A DNA stretch of 64,000 nt, from contig JANEZZ010000793.1 in the NCBI GenBank assembly GCA_026122225.1, positions 1,302,001 to 1,366,000 of the forward strand. Direction: 5' to 3'. The notes under the pieces are model-generated. The model was not told where the DNA came from. It did no database searches and saw only the letters and a list, made by a program, of their open reading frames with translations. Each line of letters begins with the position of its first letter. The stretch's first letter is position 1. This stretch comes from Heloderma charlesbogerti (lineage: Eukaryota > Chordata > Lepidosauria > Squamata > Helodermatidae). This document shows positions 43,201 to 53,949 of the stretch, piece after piece. The translations under genes and the position numbers were made by a program.

Positions 43201-43462
43201 CCCCCCATAGCTTGCCTTTACTATTTTCTAGTTTAATCTTTTCATCTTTTTATGTAAACTGCTCCATGGGGAGCAGCTCAATCAGCGTATAAAAATTCCT
43301 TAAACAAACAATCAGGAGTCAAACAAACACGCTTAAAAACATTGTCTATCTCCAGCTTTTAGAAAACTGGTAATGTAATGGCAGACAAGTTCCCTAAAAG
43401 AAAACTTGACCAATCTCTGCCATTACTGATCTTCCTCCGCAACATGTCAGTCAAGACAGCCA
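40228..43462. other. Intergenic stretch without a recognised gene
   Basis: 3.2 kb with no host-gene homology that I can see. Notable items are a G run at 41040, AT dinucleotides near 41705, and an L2-like 3' tail at about 42840-42975 (GTACTCTGCCCATAGGACGC to AAATAAATAAATAACC). ORFs up to 146 codons (40932-41372) lack recognisable domains. Confidence 0.5.
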
Positions 43463-43694
43463 GTTTGGTGTAGTGGTTAGAATGTTAGACTAGGGCTGTG
43501 GAGTCCTGGGTCCTAGTCCCCACTTGGCCATGAAGCTCACTGGGTGACTTTGGGCCAGTACTGACCCTCAGCCTAACCTAACTCACAGGGTTGTTGTGAG
43601 GATAAAGTAGAGAGGAGAAGGATCACGTAAGCCACCTTGGACTCCTTGGAGGAAAGGTGGGATATAAATGATTAATAATAATAATAATAATAAT
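43463..43694 (+). mobile_element. MIR-like CORE-SINE
   Basis: Head GTGTAGTGGTTAGAATGTTA with a B-box-like GGGTCCTAGTCC, then the core and CACAGGGTTGTTGTGAGGAT, and a tail GGTGGGATATAAATG followed by (AAT)n. Confidence 0.88.
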
Positions 43695-43872
43695 TTGGTG
43701 AGGGATGGGGCACATGGCACATTATCAGTTTATGCTGGGTGAAGGCTGGCTCCCCAGCAAAGTGCCCTCTGTTGACCGTTTTCTATATTAGTGGCTACAG
43801 GTTTACCTAGCAATGTCAGTGGCGGGCAACCATTTTAATTTCCCATTATACCCTGGAGCAAGGCTATGTTGG

Positions 43873-44211
43873 GGCATTATAAGAAATTAAAATGTGGAAA
43901 TAGGGTTCTCCTAGGGGAACCTAAAAATCTTTTAGGTTCCCTAAAAGATGGGATTCTCCTAAAAATCCCATCAGCCCCTACCAGCATGGCCAATGGTCAG
44001 GAATGTTGGGAACTGTAATATAAAAAGTCTGAAGGGAACCAGGTTGGGGAAGGTATTGCCTTAAAGTACTGTGAATGATTTTAGAAGTCAATAGCAGCAC
44101 TTTGAATTGTCCCCCTGAAATGGACTGGGGAGCTATTGCAGCTGTCTAAGGATTGATGAAATATTAGCGTGGCCATTTACACAAAGCAAGAGGCATTATA
44201 AGAAATTAAAA
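43873..44211. repeat. Rearranged third copy of the 33.9-kb segment between 20-bp direct repeats
   Basis: 43969-44181 matches about 33850-34055 (and 35616-35821). The block is bracketed by identical 20-bp repeats GGCATTATAAGAAATTAAAA at 43873-43892 and 44192-44211. Between the left repeat and the match lies filler in which TTCTCCTA, CCTAAAAAT and GGTTCCCTAAAAGAT stutter. Part of the filler matches 40738-40763. Confidence 0.85.
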
Positions 44212-44835
44212 CAGCTGCCTGCTGCTGCTACCACTAGGTGCAAGGCTCCCAAGGCAGGTGTCATCACCAGTGGGCCCTGCCAGGGCCCTGGGGCCCTGCA
44301 GTTGCCCGAGGGTGCCACGTGTTGGTGTCAGGTCTGCCAGCATCCTGCACAAACTAAATGTCCATTTTAAGCCATACCCCATAATCCTTTGCAGTACAGA
44401 CTCAGGGGTTCAGGTCAGATGTTCACGGGGTTTTGAGCAGACATGTCAATTGAGGAAGTGATCCATTAGGGTAGAGAGCTAGTCTTCAAAGCAAAATTGT
44501 GTTGAAAAAACTTTAGCTAACAAGAAGATATAAACCACCAGACGTGGTTTCATTTCCTGTCCAAATGAAGTGTGTTTGTCATTGCTTTCTGAGTAAATAA
44601 GGCACCAGGAAGCTACACTTAAAAAGAGGGACGAGCTAGCCTGCACGTACAAACTAGCTTCTAATATGACTTTCTAGAATTACCTTTTTCTTCTCGTTAT
44701 ATTGTTCAGGCTCCCTTTCCTGGCCAGAAATCATCATAGTTGCCATGTGCTTGTGCTTTTCAAATTGCGTTCCTAGGAGCCCTGGAGCTCCCCAAAAGTG
44801 TATTAGAAGGTTCCTTGAAAAGGAGCAAACTACAC

Positions 44836-45264
44836 TAGGGATGGATGAATTTGTCATTTTCGGTTTCTCTCAGTTTCTCATTTTTCCAATCTTACATTAG
44901 GTTTGTCCTGAACTTTGGGAATTTTTCCGGTCTTAAACTTGTTTCATCCCAAACTTCCAGAATGTTTTTTTTTTAAGTTTGTATGAAAATTCATAGGCAT
45001 TTTTCTGTGCAATTTTGCCTAATATAACATTTTCCCAAGCAATGTTCCTAATAAGTATGCGTTTTAATGTTATTTTTACTGATACATGCTTTTCTGTGTG
45101 CACTTTCCTCTTATGTACACATTTTGTATGCATTTGTTTTATTGGAGAACTTAATTGCAAAGTTCAGCAAAGTGTGAATTTTGAAGGATAACAGATTTTC
45201 AGTTTCCATATTGAGGTAAATTCACATTAAAATGCAAACCAAGCAAATTTCTCCCTCATTCCTA
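44836..45264. mobile_element. hAT-like AT-rich element, 8-bp TSD (7 of 8)
   Basis: TAGGGATGGATGAATTTG and its counterpart CAAATTTCTCCCTCATTCCTA. Flanks AACTACAC and ATCTACAC. The interior is AT-rich with repeated TTTTCTGTGC and TATGCATTT-like motifs and has no coding potential. Confidence 0.85.
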
Positions 45265-45272
45265 ATCTACAC

Positions 45273-45985
45273 ATTATATGAACAGTGCCTCAATGCCTTT
45301 AAAAAAAATGATTAAGTAATGACACTTCCAGAAGGGTGGGGTAGGACTTAGAGCAGAAAAGTCAGCCCTCAGGGATACTTTCCCTTTTTTAGACCCATTA
45401 AACCGTGCTCCCTTCCTTTTTCCAATTGTGCATTTGTTAATAAAACAGATATTACAAGGACACCATCATTCTCCAGGGCTGTCTTGCCCAAAGGAAACAA
45501 AACTCTGGCTCTGAACTTCTTATTGCCTAGGGGAACTGGGGAGTGCTTAAGAATAATCAGTACCAGTGAGACGTCTAACAGGATGTTTCAGTGTACAGTG
45601 CTCTCGATCAGTATTCCAGCCAGCCATGCCCTTTCCCAGAAAATTCAATTTCTCCCCACCCTGAATTTCTCTCTCCCCCCACCCACCCCGGCAGTAACAG
45701 ACAGCATTGCATGCTCACGGAACATACATCAACCCTCATTGGGCTGTTTTGGGGTTCCCTCTTAGTTTTTTTTCTTTAACACTTCTGCAAACTTTGGTAC
45801 TCCCCAAATCTACTGATACCTCTCGCTTGTGTGTGTGTGTGGATGGTGCTTTTCGCTGCATAATGATCCATATTTGGAGAATAAGTTTGTAGGATTAAAT
45901 GCTACCATCAACACCAGGAAGGTAACCACATTTGTTCGATAGCAGTGAAAAGATAAAAAAGTGTCACCAGTCAACCAAACAGCAA
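45273..45985. other. Intergenic stretch, nothing recognised
   Basis: Short ORFs (93 and 62 codons) without domains and a pyrimidine-rich run at 45660-45690. Confidence 0.45.
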
Positions 45986-45990
45986 CAATA

Positions 45991-46077
45991 ATAGTGCAAT
46001 CCTATACACGTCAGAAGTATGTCTCATTGAGTTCAGTGGGGCTTACTCCCAGGTATGTGCGTATAGGGTTGCAGCCT
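45991..46077. mobile_element. Short palindromic MITE
   Basis: GTGCAATCCTATACACG pairs with CGTATAGGGTTGCAG around a TCATTGAGTTCAGTGGGGC core. A similar core occurs at about 27420-27460. Confidence 0.6.
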
Positions 46078-46204
46078 AAAGCATTTAACAATGGATACAC
46101 AAGACTCGAGAGGCTTGTCTTCAGGAACATGCTTCCAGGGTACATTGTACAGCCAGCCATATGGCGGAAGGAAAAGAGTGGGAGGTAAAATAGCTCTTGG
46201 TATT

Positions 46205-46402
46205 AGGGAAGGACTGTAGCTCAGTGGTAGAGCAGTTGCTTTCCATTCAGAAGATCCCTGGTTCAATCCCCTGCATCTCCAAGTAGGGCTGGAAAAAACG
46301 CTGCTTGAAACCCTGGAGAGCCGCTGGCAGTGAGTGTTGACAGTACTGGGTTATACAGACTGATGGTCTGACTCAGCATAAGGCAGCTTCCTATGTTCCT
46401 AT
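46205..46402 (+). mobile_element. tRNA-derived SINE with CR1-like tail
   Basis: Pol III A box TAGCTCAGTGG (46217-46227) and B box GGTTCAATCCC (46260-46270) correspond to a tRNA head. The body reads GACTGATGGTCTGACTCAGC and the tail CTTCCTATGTTCCTAT resembles CR1 octamers. A degraded relative is at about 60550-60755. Confidence 0.87.
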
Positions 46403-46487
46403 CCCGGGAACAAAAAACCTTTGGGGCAATGGATGGTAGGGATGCCAAGAGTAGAGATCATGTCCTTTACCAGACCAGACTTCCCCA

Positions 46488-46603
46488 ACCTTCCAGATGT
46501 TTTGGACTACAACTCCCAGCATTCCCAACTATTAGCCATATTGGCTAATGGCTGATGGGAGGTGAAATCCCACACCTCTGGAGAATACCAGGTTGGGGAA
46601 AAG
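46488..46603. mobile_element. Palindromic hAT MITE
   Basis: ACTTCCCCAACCTTCCAGAT pairs with ACCAGGTTGGGGAAA; the interior is TTTTGGACTACAACTCCCAG. Confidence 0.8.
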
Positions 46604-46829
46604 CTGTCCCAGACCTATCTTTTCCAAAATAGCTCATGCCACTGCAGGAAGGAAGGAGGTGTATGCTCATGCAGGATTTTGTATTAGTGATTCCGCTGCC
46701 ATCAGCTGTTTCATATGCTGGGCTTACGTGAGGTTTAGAATGGCATTCGCTTCCCTAGGGCTCTCCTTCCTTCTCCCACCCTCCACGTCAGGGCTTCAAG
46801 CAGGGAGAAAGTGATTGGCTAAGGAAGGC

Positions 46830-46964
46830 TAGGGGTAGGCAACCTGGTGCCCTCCAGATGATTTGGGTGACAACTCCCATGATCCCTCAACATTGGCCAT
46901 ACTGGCTGGGGCTTATGGCAGTTGTAGGTCAAAACATCTGGAGAGCTGCAGTTGCCTAACCCTG
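46830..46964. mobile_element. Palindromic hAT MITE in the pseudo-exon block
   Basis: GGTAGGCAACCTGGTGCCCT folds back on AGCTGCAGTTGCC. It occupies the same position relative to pseudo-exon 2 as the MITE at 22022-22150 does to exon 2. Confidence 0.82.
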
Positions 46965-47059
46965 CACTATCCTTATCACTACATTGGCTCTCAAGGAAAT
47001 GGAAGGTGGAAGTGGGGGGATCTGAAAGAGTAAGAGAGAAAAGGAACTCTTTGTTTTAC

Positions 47060-47308
47060 CTTCAAAAGCCTTTTTATAGAAGACTCTATGTGGATGTACA
47101 GAATAAGGCGAGGAAGCAAAGGTCTTTAAATGAATAACAAAAAAATCTCTCTCTTCCGCTCTCAGCAGCGGACCAAGAAAACCCAGCCAAGATGGTTAGG
47201 CAATCTCCTGAGAGTACATTTAATTTAATATGTGAATTGCGTGAAACATTGCCTTCTTGTAAACATGGCCTATCCTGTTTTCTCCTCTTTTCACATACAA
47301 TTGCTTCT
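47060..47308 (-). pseudogene. Decayed duplicate of ferroxidase exon 2
   Basis: This matches exon 2 at 22240-22484 over its whole length and keeps the donor GT. It is disabled: the acceptor AG has become CG, two bases are lost near the start (in the IVYV region), there is an indel-rich stretch after the YKKA region, and the Lys codon after EIA is now TAA. Similarity extends into the introns on both sides (about 22022-22600 against 46830-47450), including a palindromic MITE at the same place. This is therefore a genomic duplication and not a processed copy. I noticed no other duplicated ferroxidase exon between 37 and 61 kb. Confidence 0.88.
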
Positions 47309-47482
47309 CGGCAGTGCAAAACGGGGAATTTTTAAAGCCAATTTTCAACGAATGAGTCAAAAACTGCAATGGATGTGGGCTTTGTACTTGACTTCACCTC
47401 TGGAAATGAACCCATGCGGGACCTCCCAACAAAAATAGAAGTGAACTGTGTGTCCGTGTGTTTGTGAGGGAATGAGGGAGGA

Positions 47483-47483
47483 A

Positions 47484-47527
<44 letters not shown>

Positions 47528-47528
47528 A
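47483..47528. repeat. (AAAG)n microsatellite
   Basis: About eleven units just downstream of the pseudo-exon block. Confidence 0.95.
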
Positions 47529-47555
47529 ATGGTCCCCTGTATCAGTGAATGGTGT

Positions 47556-48143
47556 GAATAGGCAGAAAAGGGCAACTAAAGTGGTTAAGGGGCTGGAGCA
47601 ACTCCCCTATGAGAGAAAGTTACAACAGCTGGGATTGTTTAGCTTGGAAAAAAGGAGGGTGAGGGGAGACATAATAGAGGTGTACAAAATTATTCATGGT
47701 GTGGAGAATGTGGATCCGGAGACATTTTTTTCTCTTTCTTGTAATGCTAGAACCCAGGGTCATCCCATGAACCTGATTGGTGGGAGATTCAGAACAGATA
47801 AAAGGAAGTATTTCTTACACAGCCCATGGTTAAACTATGGAATTCGCTACCGCAAGTGATGGCCACCAATTTGGATGACTTTAAAAGGGGATTGGACAAA
47901 TTCATGGAAGATAATGCTACTGGCTACTAGTCCTGATGGCTATACGCTACCTCCGGTATCAGAGGCAGCATGCCTATGTACACCACTTGCTGGGGAACAT
48001 GGGTGGGAGGGTGCTGTTGCGCTCATATCCTGCTTGTGGGTTTCCGGTGGACAGCTGGTTGACTACTGTGTGAATAGAATGCTGGACTAGATGGACCCTT
48101 GGTCTGATCCAGCATGGCTTTTCTTACATTCTTATGTTCTTAC
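47556..48143 (+). mobile_element. CR1 LINE, C-terminal RT and 3' UTR
   Basis: Reads RATKVVKGLEQLPYERKLQ, LGLFSLEKRRVRGD and IEVYKIIHGVENVDPETFF, then the complete 3' UTR and octamers TTCTTACATTCTTATG. This is the best-preserved CR1 3' end in the window. Confidence 0.92.
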
Positions 48144-48505
48144 TGTCATGTGGGTAGCTGTTGTTGCACAAAATGCTAGTTTCGCCCCCTGGAGGCTAGT
48201 CCAATTTGCCCCAAAGAGGAGAGTCAACTTCAGGCTGGGTCCTACTCGATTTTATTGTTTGCAAACAGTTCGACAAAGGAGCTCACGCTCAAAGCAGAGT
48301 CGACCCTGGGCAACCTCTGCGCTACAGTTTTATCACTTAGCTTGCATTCCTCAGCCAGCGTGTTACTTTTGATTGGTTGCCAGCGGTTTGCTTAGCAACC
48401 TTATCTTAGGGTTACTGTCTGCTCATTCCAGGCATGCGCAGCTCTTACAGTACTATGTGCTGCTTAAGACACATACAATGGCTTTTAGGTTACATTTTTA
48501 CTACA
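48144..48505 (-). mobile_element. Probable solo LTR (endogenous retroelement)
   Basis: Read on the minus strand it starts TGTAGTAAAAATG and ends CACATGACA. It has a CCAAT box (AACCAATC), a TATA-like GATAAAAC and a polyadenylation signal AATAAA in the expected order. It follows the end of the CR1 directly. No clear target duplication and no internal genes were seen. Confidence 0.55.
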
Positions 48506-48726
48506 CTGTGAATGGGAAGCATGAGTGTCTGTGAAGAGACAGTGAATGATGAGCATGAGTGGACTGTGTATAAATGGGGTGTATCAATGGAGAGTTAAAT
48601 CGTGCGTGTGAATGTGTGCATGTGGAAACAGAACATTTCTGGGAATTTTTGCAGGTATCCACATGTATACGGAGCCTGAATATCAGGGCTTCAGGCAGAG
48701 AGAGTGTAATTAGCGAGGGAGGCTTA

Positions 48727-48860
48727 AGGTTGGGCAAGCTGGCGCCCTGCAGATGTTTTGGACAACAGTTCCCACAATCGTAGATTATTAGCTGTGCTGG
48801 CTGGGGCTTATGGGTGTTGTAATTCAAAACATTTGCAGGACACCAGGTTTCCTAATCCTA
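48727..48860. mobile_element. Palindromic hAT MITE
   Basis: GGTTGGGCAAGCTGGCGCCC pairs with CACCAGGTTTCCTAA; the interior is TGTTTTGGACAACAG. Confidence 0.75.
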
Positions 48861-48934
48861 GACTAGACCCCAAACTGATCCTTGCAAACTGAATAAAAAG
48901 AGTGGCTGGAACAACTGCCTTCATTGAGGCTTTG

Positions 48935-49520
48935 GCTGCAATCCAGTATTGTATAGTGGTTAGAGTGTTGGGCTAAGACCAGGAAGCACTGGGTTCAAAT
49001 CCTCACTCAGCCATGAACCTCACTGGATGACTTTGAGCTAGTCACTGTCTCTCCTCCTAATCCAGGGGTGCCCAGCTTTGGGTGGCCCAGGGGCCCTTTT
49101 TGATCCCCTGGACACCGCTTCCTCTGTTGGCTCCGCTCCTGCCCTGGCCGCATCACCAAATTTGGCAGAGGGGCAGTGAAGAAATGGGCAGTTTGCCCCC
49201 GAATTTTGGTAGCAAACTATTATGGATGGGTAAAAGGACAAATTTAGGTTGTTTTCAAGCTAAATTTGTCCTTACCCTTCTGTAGTGGATCGCCGCCAAA
49301 ATTCAGCAGCTAAGCATCTATTTGTTTGCTGCCACTGCAAATTTCAGTAGCGCAGCAGGGGTGGGGGCAGCGGAGGGGCACCTGCAGCCTGTTGCCCATC
49401 CCTGCCCTAACCGACCGCACAGGGTTGTTGTGAGGACAAAATCAGGGAAAAGAACCATGTATGCTCCTCAGAGTTCCTTCGATGGAGGGAAATAAAATAA
49501 AAGTGTCATAAATCAATCTA
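48935..49520 (+). mobile_element. MIR-like CORE-SINE split by a hAT element
   Basis: Head GTATAGTGGTTAGAGTGTTG with B box GGGTTCAAATCC at 48935-49062; the remainder (CACAGGGTTGTTGTGAGGAC, AAATAAAATAAAAG) follows the inserted hAT at 49063-49404. Confidence 0.82.
49063..49404. mobile_element. hAT MITE nested in a CORE-SINE
   Basis: CAGGGGTGCCCAGCTTTGG and its right end GTTGCCCATCCCTG. Flanking octamers TCCTAATC and CCCTAACC match at 6 of 8. Confidence 0.78.
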
Positions 49521-49640
49521 TTTAGAGTTAGAAGAGTTTAAACCCATTCAGTTGCAATGTGCTTATAGTCATCTAAGTCTGAGCTGGACAATGGCAGTTG
49601 TGTACACAATGAATTGGTGCATTCAGGAGAAGAAATTTTG

Positions 49641-49812
49641 GGTGGTTGATGATCTCGTCTGATCTCAGAAGCTAAGCAGGATCAACCCTGGTTTGTACTT
49701 AGATGGGAGACCGCCTGGGAATCAGGCTTCCTTCATTGAGCAGGGGGTTGAATTTAATGGTCTTGTGTGCCCCTTCCAACCCTATGATTCTATGAATTCT
49801 ATGAATGAATGT
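49641..49812 (+). mobile_element. 5S-rRNA-derived SINE with CR1 tail
   Basis: GATCTCGTCTGATCTCAGAA to GGGAGACCGCCTGGGAAT follows vertebrate 5S rRNA closely, including the A-box (AAGCTAAGCAGG) and C-box regions of the type 1 pol III promoter. The first 25 or so 5S bases are missing. The tail GAGCAGGGGGTTGAATTTAA to CCAACCCTATGATTCTATG is a CR1 3' end. It is not a functional 5S gene. Confidence 0.88.
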
Positions 49813-50104
49813 GATGCAACTTATAAAGACCAACAACACCTTAATGACCACTGTTACTAGAATTGCATGAAGGAGGATTTTTTTTTATTTTTTCGAAGTG
49901 CCCAGTGACCTCAACAATGCTGACATAATTTATAATTGCTTCTCTCCAGCATGATCATGCCCTGTCATTAAACAGCTATGGGACTCTCCATACCTACCCA
50001 TGATAATTCTATGATTCTTGCAAGTTACTTAACAAATACTAATCAGTCAGTCAATTCCCCCCTGAAGATAGGCAAGAAACAGTCATTACCCTTACTGTAG
50101 TGTA

Positions 50105-50450
50105 GGGGTGGGCAACTTGTGGCCATCCAGATGTTGGACTACAGCTAGGGCTGTGCAAATCAGCAGAATTTGAGCTTGCCAAAGTTCTCCGAATTCCATC
50201 TCGAAGTTTGTTCCAATTCAAGTCTGTATCAGATTGAGAGCTTGGGCGGGGGGGTTCTTTTCGAATGAAAATCTGTGTATATTTCTGGGAGTATTTTTCC
50301 AAATGTATAATAAGTTGTGTGCATCTTTGAAATGCATGCATTCTCCTGCCATTGATTAAAGCATATTTGTGTGCATTTTTCAAAAGCACACATTTTTTCA
50401 TGCACATTTTTCAAATCTATGTATGCTTCTGAATTCATTCTTTTTTGTTC
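50105..50450. mobile_element. hAT remnants, nested
   Basis: AGGGGTGGGCAACTTGTGGC is the left arm of the palindromic hAT MITE. It is interrupted by TAGGGCTGTGCAAATC, which opens an AT-rich hAT element like 9743-10405. Right end unclear. Confidence 0.5.
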
Positions 50451-51712
50451 TGCAAATCACATTGTACCAGGTAGTATCCAACATTGTCCCAGCACTAGTA
50501 CTAATGACGTTGCGATCGTGCAACCAATGCTTGAGTGCAATAGGAAAAAGTGATGATTTGCTGCCAAAATTCACTGCTGTTCTGTGGCAGCAAAAAAAAG
50601 GTGATTTTTCTTTAAAATAAGACACAGTGCCTAATACCACATTCTGCAGGTTTTCTGCACTCCTATGGTGTGCACTCAGCCCTGGCTATAACCATGCTTG
50701 GATTAGCTCACTGTGGTTGCTAAAATAATGCTGTTTTGCACATGTTTTCATTCCCTTTTCTATGATTTCTGCTGTTCAATGCAACTAGACAAATAACAGA
50801 GTGTACGCTATTTTAAAAAAAACACACCAAAGAGAAAAGGCACAGAAGTAGGCAGAGCTGATCAATTTAATTAGGAGTCATTAATAAGTGGAACAGAGCA
50901 ATGCTGCATTGCCTTAAAAAACAATAGTGTATGGTGACACATGCAAACTCAGAGCACTGACACCTCACAGTCAAATTTTAGGGTATTTTTTTCCTAAATA
51001 GTATGAGAGAAAGAACCATTTGTTAGTTTGCTTGCTTGGAATTATAACTCTCTAACTCCAGAAATGCTTAACAAAAGGCTAACATTCGTGTTGGATCTTG
51101 TGACATTCATTTCTCTTTGCACAGTCACCCCCATAAGTATGTAGTTCATGGTTGTTTTGATTGTCACATAAAGGGAAGTGAATCTCTGTCGAACACAATG
51201 TTTTAGACAACTTTGTTCATTTGACACCTTAGATAAGCTGTATGTAAAAGTGCTTTACCTTAAAGGAACCGACAATGAAACTGTATATTGTATCAGGGTC
51301 CTGAGGCTCAACCCATCACAATGTTCTTCTGTGCACGAGCAGCACTGGAATGAATGAGAATGAATGGGAAGAACACAAGAGCATAATTATGCTCCTATGC
51401 CAGTCCATTTTCCATGGGGTTTGCACAGAAGTCCATCTTGCTTGATTGTGTCCTGTATGTATTTCTGTTGTGAGGACACTAATTAAACAGCCTATACATG
51501 CACGGGCTGCCTGACCTTTGCACTGATGGCAGAAAAACACATGTACCATTCATGATGGAAATGCTGGCTTGTATTGGATGTGTTAGGCGGAGAGCACAAG
51601 AATGAATAGAGCAACTGAGGCGATAACCTGTACTGAACCAATGTTTGATCCGTGATGACTTATTAACACATCTAAGTCACCTTCTTTTCTGCTCCTAATG
51701 GGTATGAGGGTC
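50450..51712. other. Intergenic stretch, nothing recognised
   Basis: No repeat family or host-gene match found by eye; only short ORFs without domains. Confidence 0.45.
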
Positions 51713-52093
51713 TATGATGGCCATGTGCCCTCTTTTACAGAGGACCATCCTCTGTTTGAAGGGCTGTCCTGTCCAAATCCAGTTTAAAGATAAGGAACCA
51801 TTAGCACTGTTGCCCATCAACAGGTAGCACCTGAAAGGCAGGCATGCAGGTCACCTGTCCACATTCTTCTACACCATGGTGAGATGTACTGATGGAGTTC
51901 CCGTGGGCAGCTGGTTGGCTGTGTGAACAGAATGCTGGACGAGATGGACCCTGGGTCTGATCCGGCATGGCTCTTCTTATGTTCTTATGTTCTATTTAAA
52001 TTATTATAATTATTTCTAAATTTGCATCTAAACATATAAATTAGCACAGGCAAATTTTATACAAATCAACGTCCTCTTTTTTTGGCCACTCTA
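51713..52093. mobile_element. MITE-B copy split by CR1
   Basis: Reverse orientation: TATGATGGCCATGTGCCCTC on the left, CTTTTTTTGGCCACTCTA on the right. A 3' CR1 piece (51893-51995) interrupts it. Confidence 0.75.
51893..51995 (+). mobile_element. CR1 3' terminus, nested
   Basis: GTTCCCGTGGGCAGCTGGTT to GCTCTTCTTATGTTCTTATG, only the last 100 bp of a CR1. Confidence 0.85.
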
Positions 52094-52109
52094 ATGGGGT
52101 CTCTATGGC

Positions 52110-52212
52110 AGGCTGTGTTGTCTAAGGTAGGTTGGATGCTGGTTGTATACGGCTTTAAAGGTCAAAAACTGGCTCATTAGATTGGGCCTGGAAGCCAATG
52201 GGGAGACAATAG
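52110..52212 (-). mobile_element. CR1/L2-clade LINE fragment
   Basis: GGCTTTAAAGGTCAAAAACT and TTGGGCCTGGAAGCCAATG match the LINE at 4362-5757. Confidence 0.6.
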
Positions 52213-52493
52213 GGGTGTGCACATATCTCCTCTCACCCAACCATGCATACACTGAATGTCCTCTGGGGAAGTGGGATTGCACTCACTGGCCAAGTTTCCC
52301 AACATCTATGTGTTCAGGCTTATTGTGAAAGGGGCGTGTACGTGTACAGCTTCAACATAATTGGGAGCCCCAGTTGTCCCAGGGTTTCTGATCAGGTGGT
52401 AGAGCTGTCCACATGCATAGATCTTTTTCACAATATGAACATTGCAGGTGTGGCCAGCAGGACCAGTGTTCATGGTCCTGTTCTTCCCTCTTT

Positions 52494-52863
52494 GAGCATC
52501 TCTACACCAGCCTAAAATCCCGCATTTAAAATAGGGCTTTCTGCTTCCATTTTAAATGCAGGATCAAAATGGACTCCCTTTACATGTGCTTCCCCCCACC
52601 CATCCTTCTCCCCTTTATCTGAGTCTTCCATATGTTTCATTGATCTAGCTCCTTTTCTTGCAGCTTTTCCTTTTTCATTGAGGGAACTCAAGTGGAACAC
52701 AAGTGGGGTAATTTGATAGCTCATTATCTCTGGTCTATTTAGAAATGGAATAAAGGTCATTTTGTGCAGGTGACGCCCTTGAGGTTCACAATGTCATCTA
52801 AAGGGCTTGCACACTTCTGTGAGTGAGCAAACTCAATAGATAAAAGCTCCATGTGAAAGAGCC
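52494..52863. mobile_element. MITE-A copy
   Basis: GAGCATCTCTACACCAGCC to AAAGCTCCATGTGAAAGAGC, same subfamily as 18335-18700. Confidence 0.78.
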
Positions 52864-53940
52864 GTAAGTGTCCAGTGAACATGTGTGGGAGGGGGATGTG
52901 TGAAGACCCCTAAAGTAGTTCTTGCAGTACTGATGGTTCATTCTGCATCAGCCATAGCTTCCAAACACTCTTTAAGAGCTTCCCTGTTCACCATTTATTT
53001 TGGGTTCCTTCCCTCATCTCTTCTAACTTTACCCCTTCCCTCACTCCTCACTTATTTTGGCTTCCTATATACTATTTTTAGGGTTCCTTCCCTCACCCCT
53101 TCTTTTGTAGGTATACAAAACAATATACAGCATTTATTTTGAGTTTCTTCCCTCGCCTCTTGTTTTGTAGATGTCTTTCTTGCTTTCCCAGCTGTGATGT
53201 TGCAAAGCCTTTAAAAAGTAATGGCAGTGGGGGTGGAGTGAGGAGCTCTGCATTGAGCTACAGAAAGTCAATGCGATCTCCAGTGGAACAGTCCCTGGAA
53301 AAAAAAATCAGTACTTCAGAGTGACACATGGCCCTGGTGCCTGCAAATTGGGAGTCTATTTGGGGTATTTCCTCATTCTTTCACTCATTTGTTTAATGGA
53401 AATCCTACCTCCAGATAGTTTCTGTGCCTTTCTAAGGCTGGTACAGAGAAAAGGAGAAATGTATAACGTCTGAAGTCATCAGGAAGTTTTTCTCCTCTGT
53501 TGGAGATCTTACAGTTTGGGAAGTGCTTGTCATTTCATACAATAAATAAGTTAAGCATTGATACTGTCCTCAGCCTTACATATTAGGAATCCAAATTATC
53601 CCCTTGAGTAGAAACACTTCCTGGTGTCCTTGTTGGCTTATTGTTTGTTTGATTATTTCATTTCTATACTGCCCAATAGCCGAAGCTCTCTTATGGCTTA
53701 TGGCTTTCCAGTTTCCTAATGAGGCTCACTTTTAGCAGAGTTTCTGACTCGTTAATCTGTTATTAGACTGGGTTTTTATTAACTAACGTGTCTAGGGAAT
53801 ATCTATTAACGGGGCATTATTTTGGGGACTACCTATCTTTGCACTTTAGCTCATAGTAGTATAAAATATTGCATTTCCTACTGAAGTTGTGTAAATTTCT
53901 TTGATGTATGTTGACTGGAACTCATAATATTGAACCTGAT
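52864..53940. other. Intergenic stretch without a gene
   Basis: Pyrimidine-rich segment with repeated TTCCTTCCCTCAC and TTATTTTGG units (52980-53160) and an L2-like tail near 53640-53690 (CTGCCCAATAGCCGAAGC). Nothing else recognised. Confidence 0.45.
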
Positions 53941-53949
53941 CAATGACGT

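Noticed and set aside
37400..46000. Further duplicated ferroxidase exons (exon 3 onward) downstream of the pseudo-exon
   Set aside because: I looked for the HSHID, TFVTAEM and DENLSW blocks on the minus strand and saw none.
46205..46275. A tRNA gene (A and B boxes present)
   Set aside because: The cloverleaf does not close properly and the sequence continues into a SINE body and a CR1-like tail.
49651..49735. A 5S rRNA gene
   Set aside because: It lacks the first quarter and the 3' end of 5S rRNA, carries substitutions and is fused to a CR1 tail.
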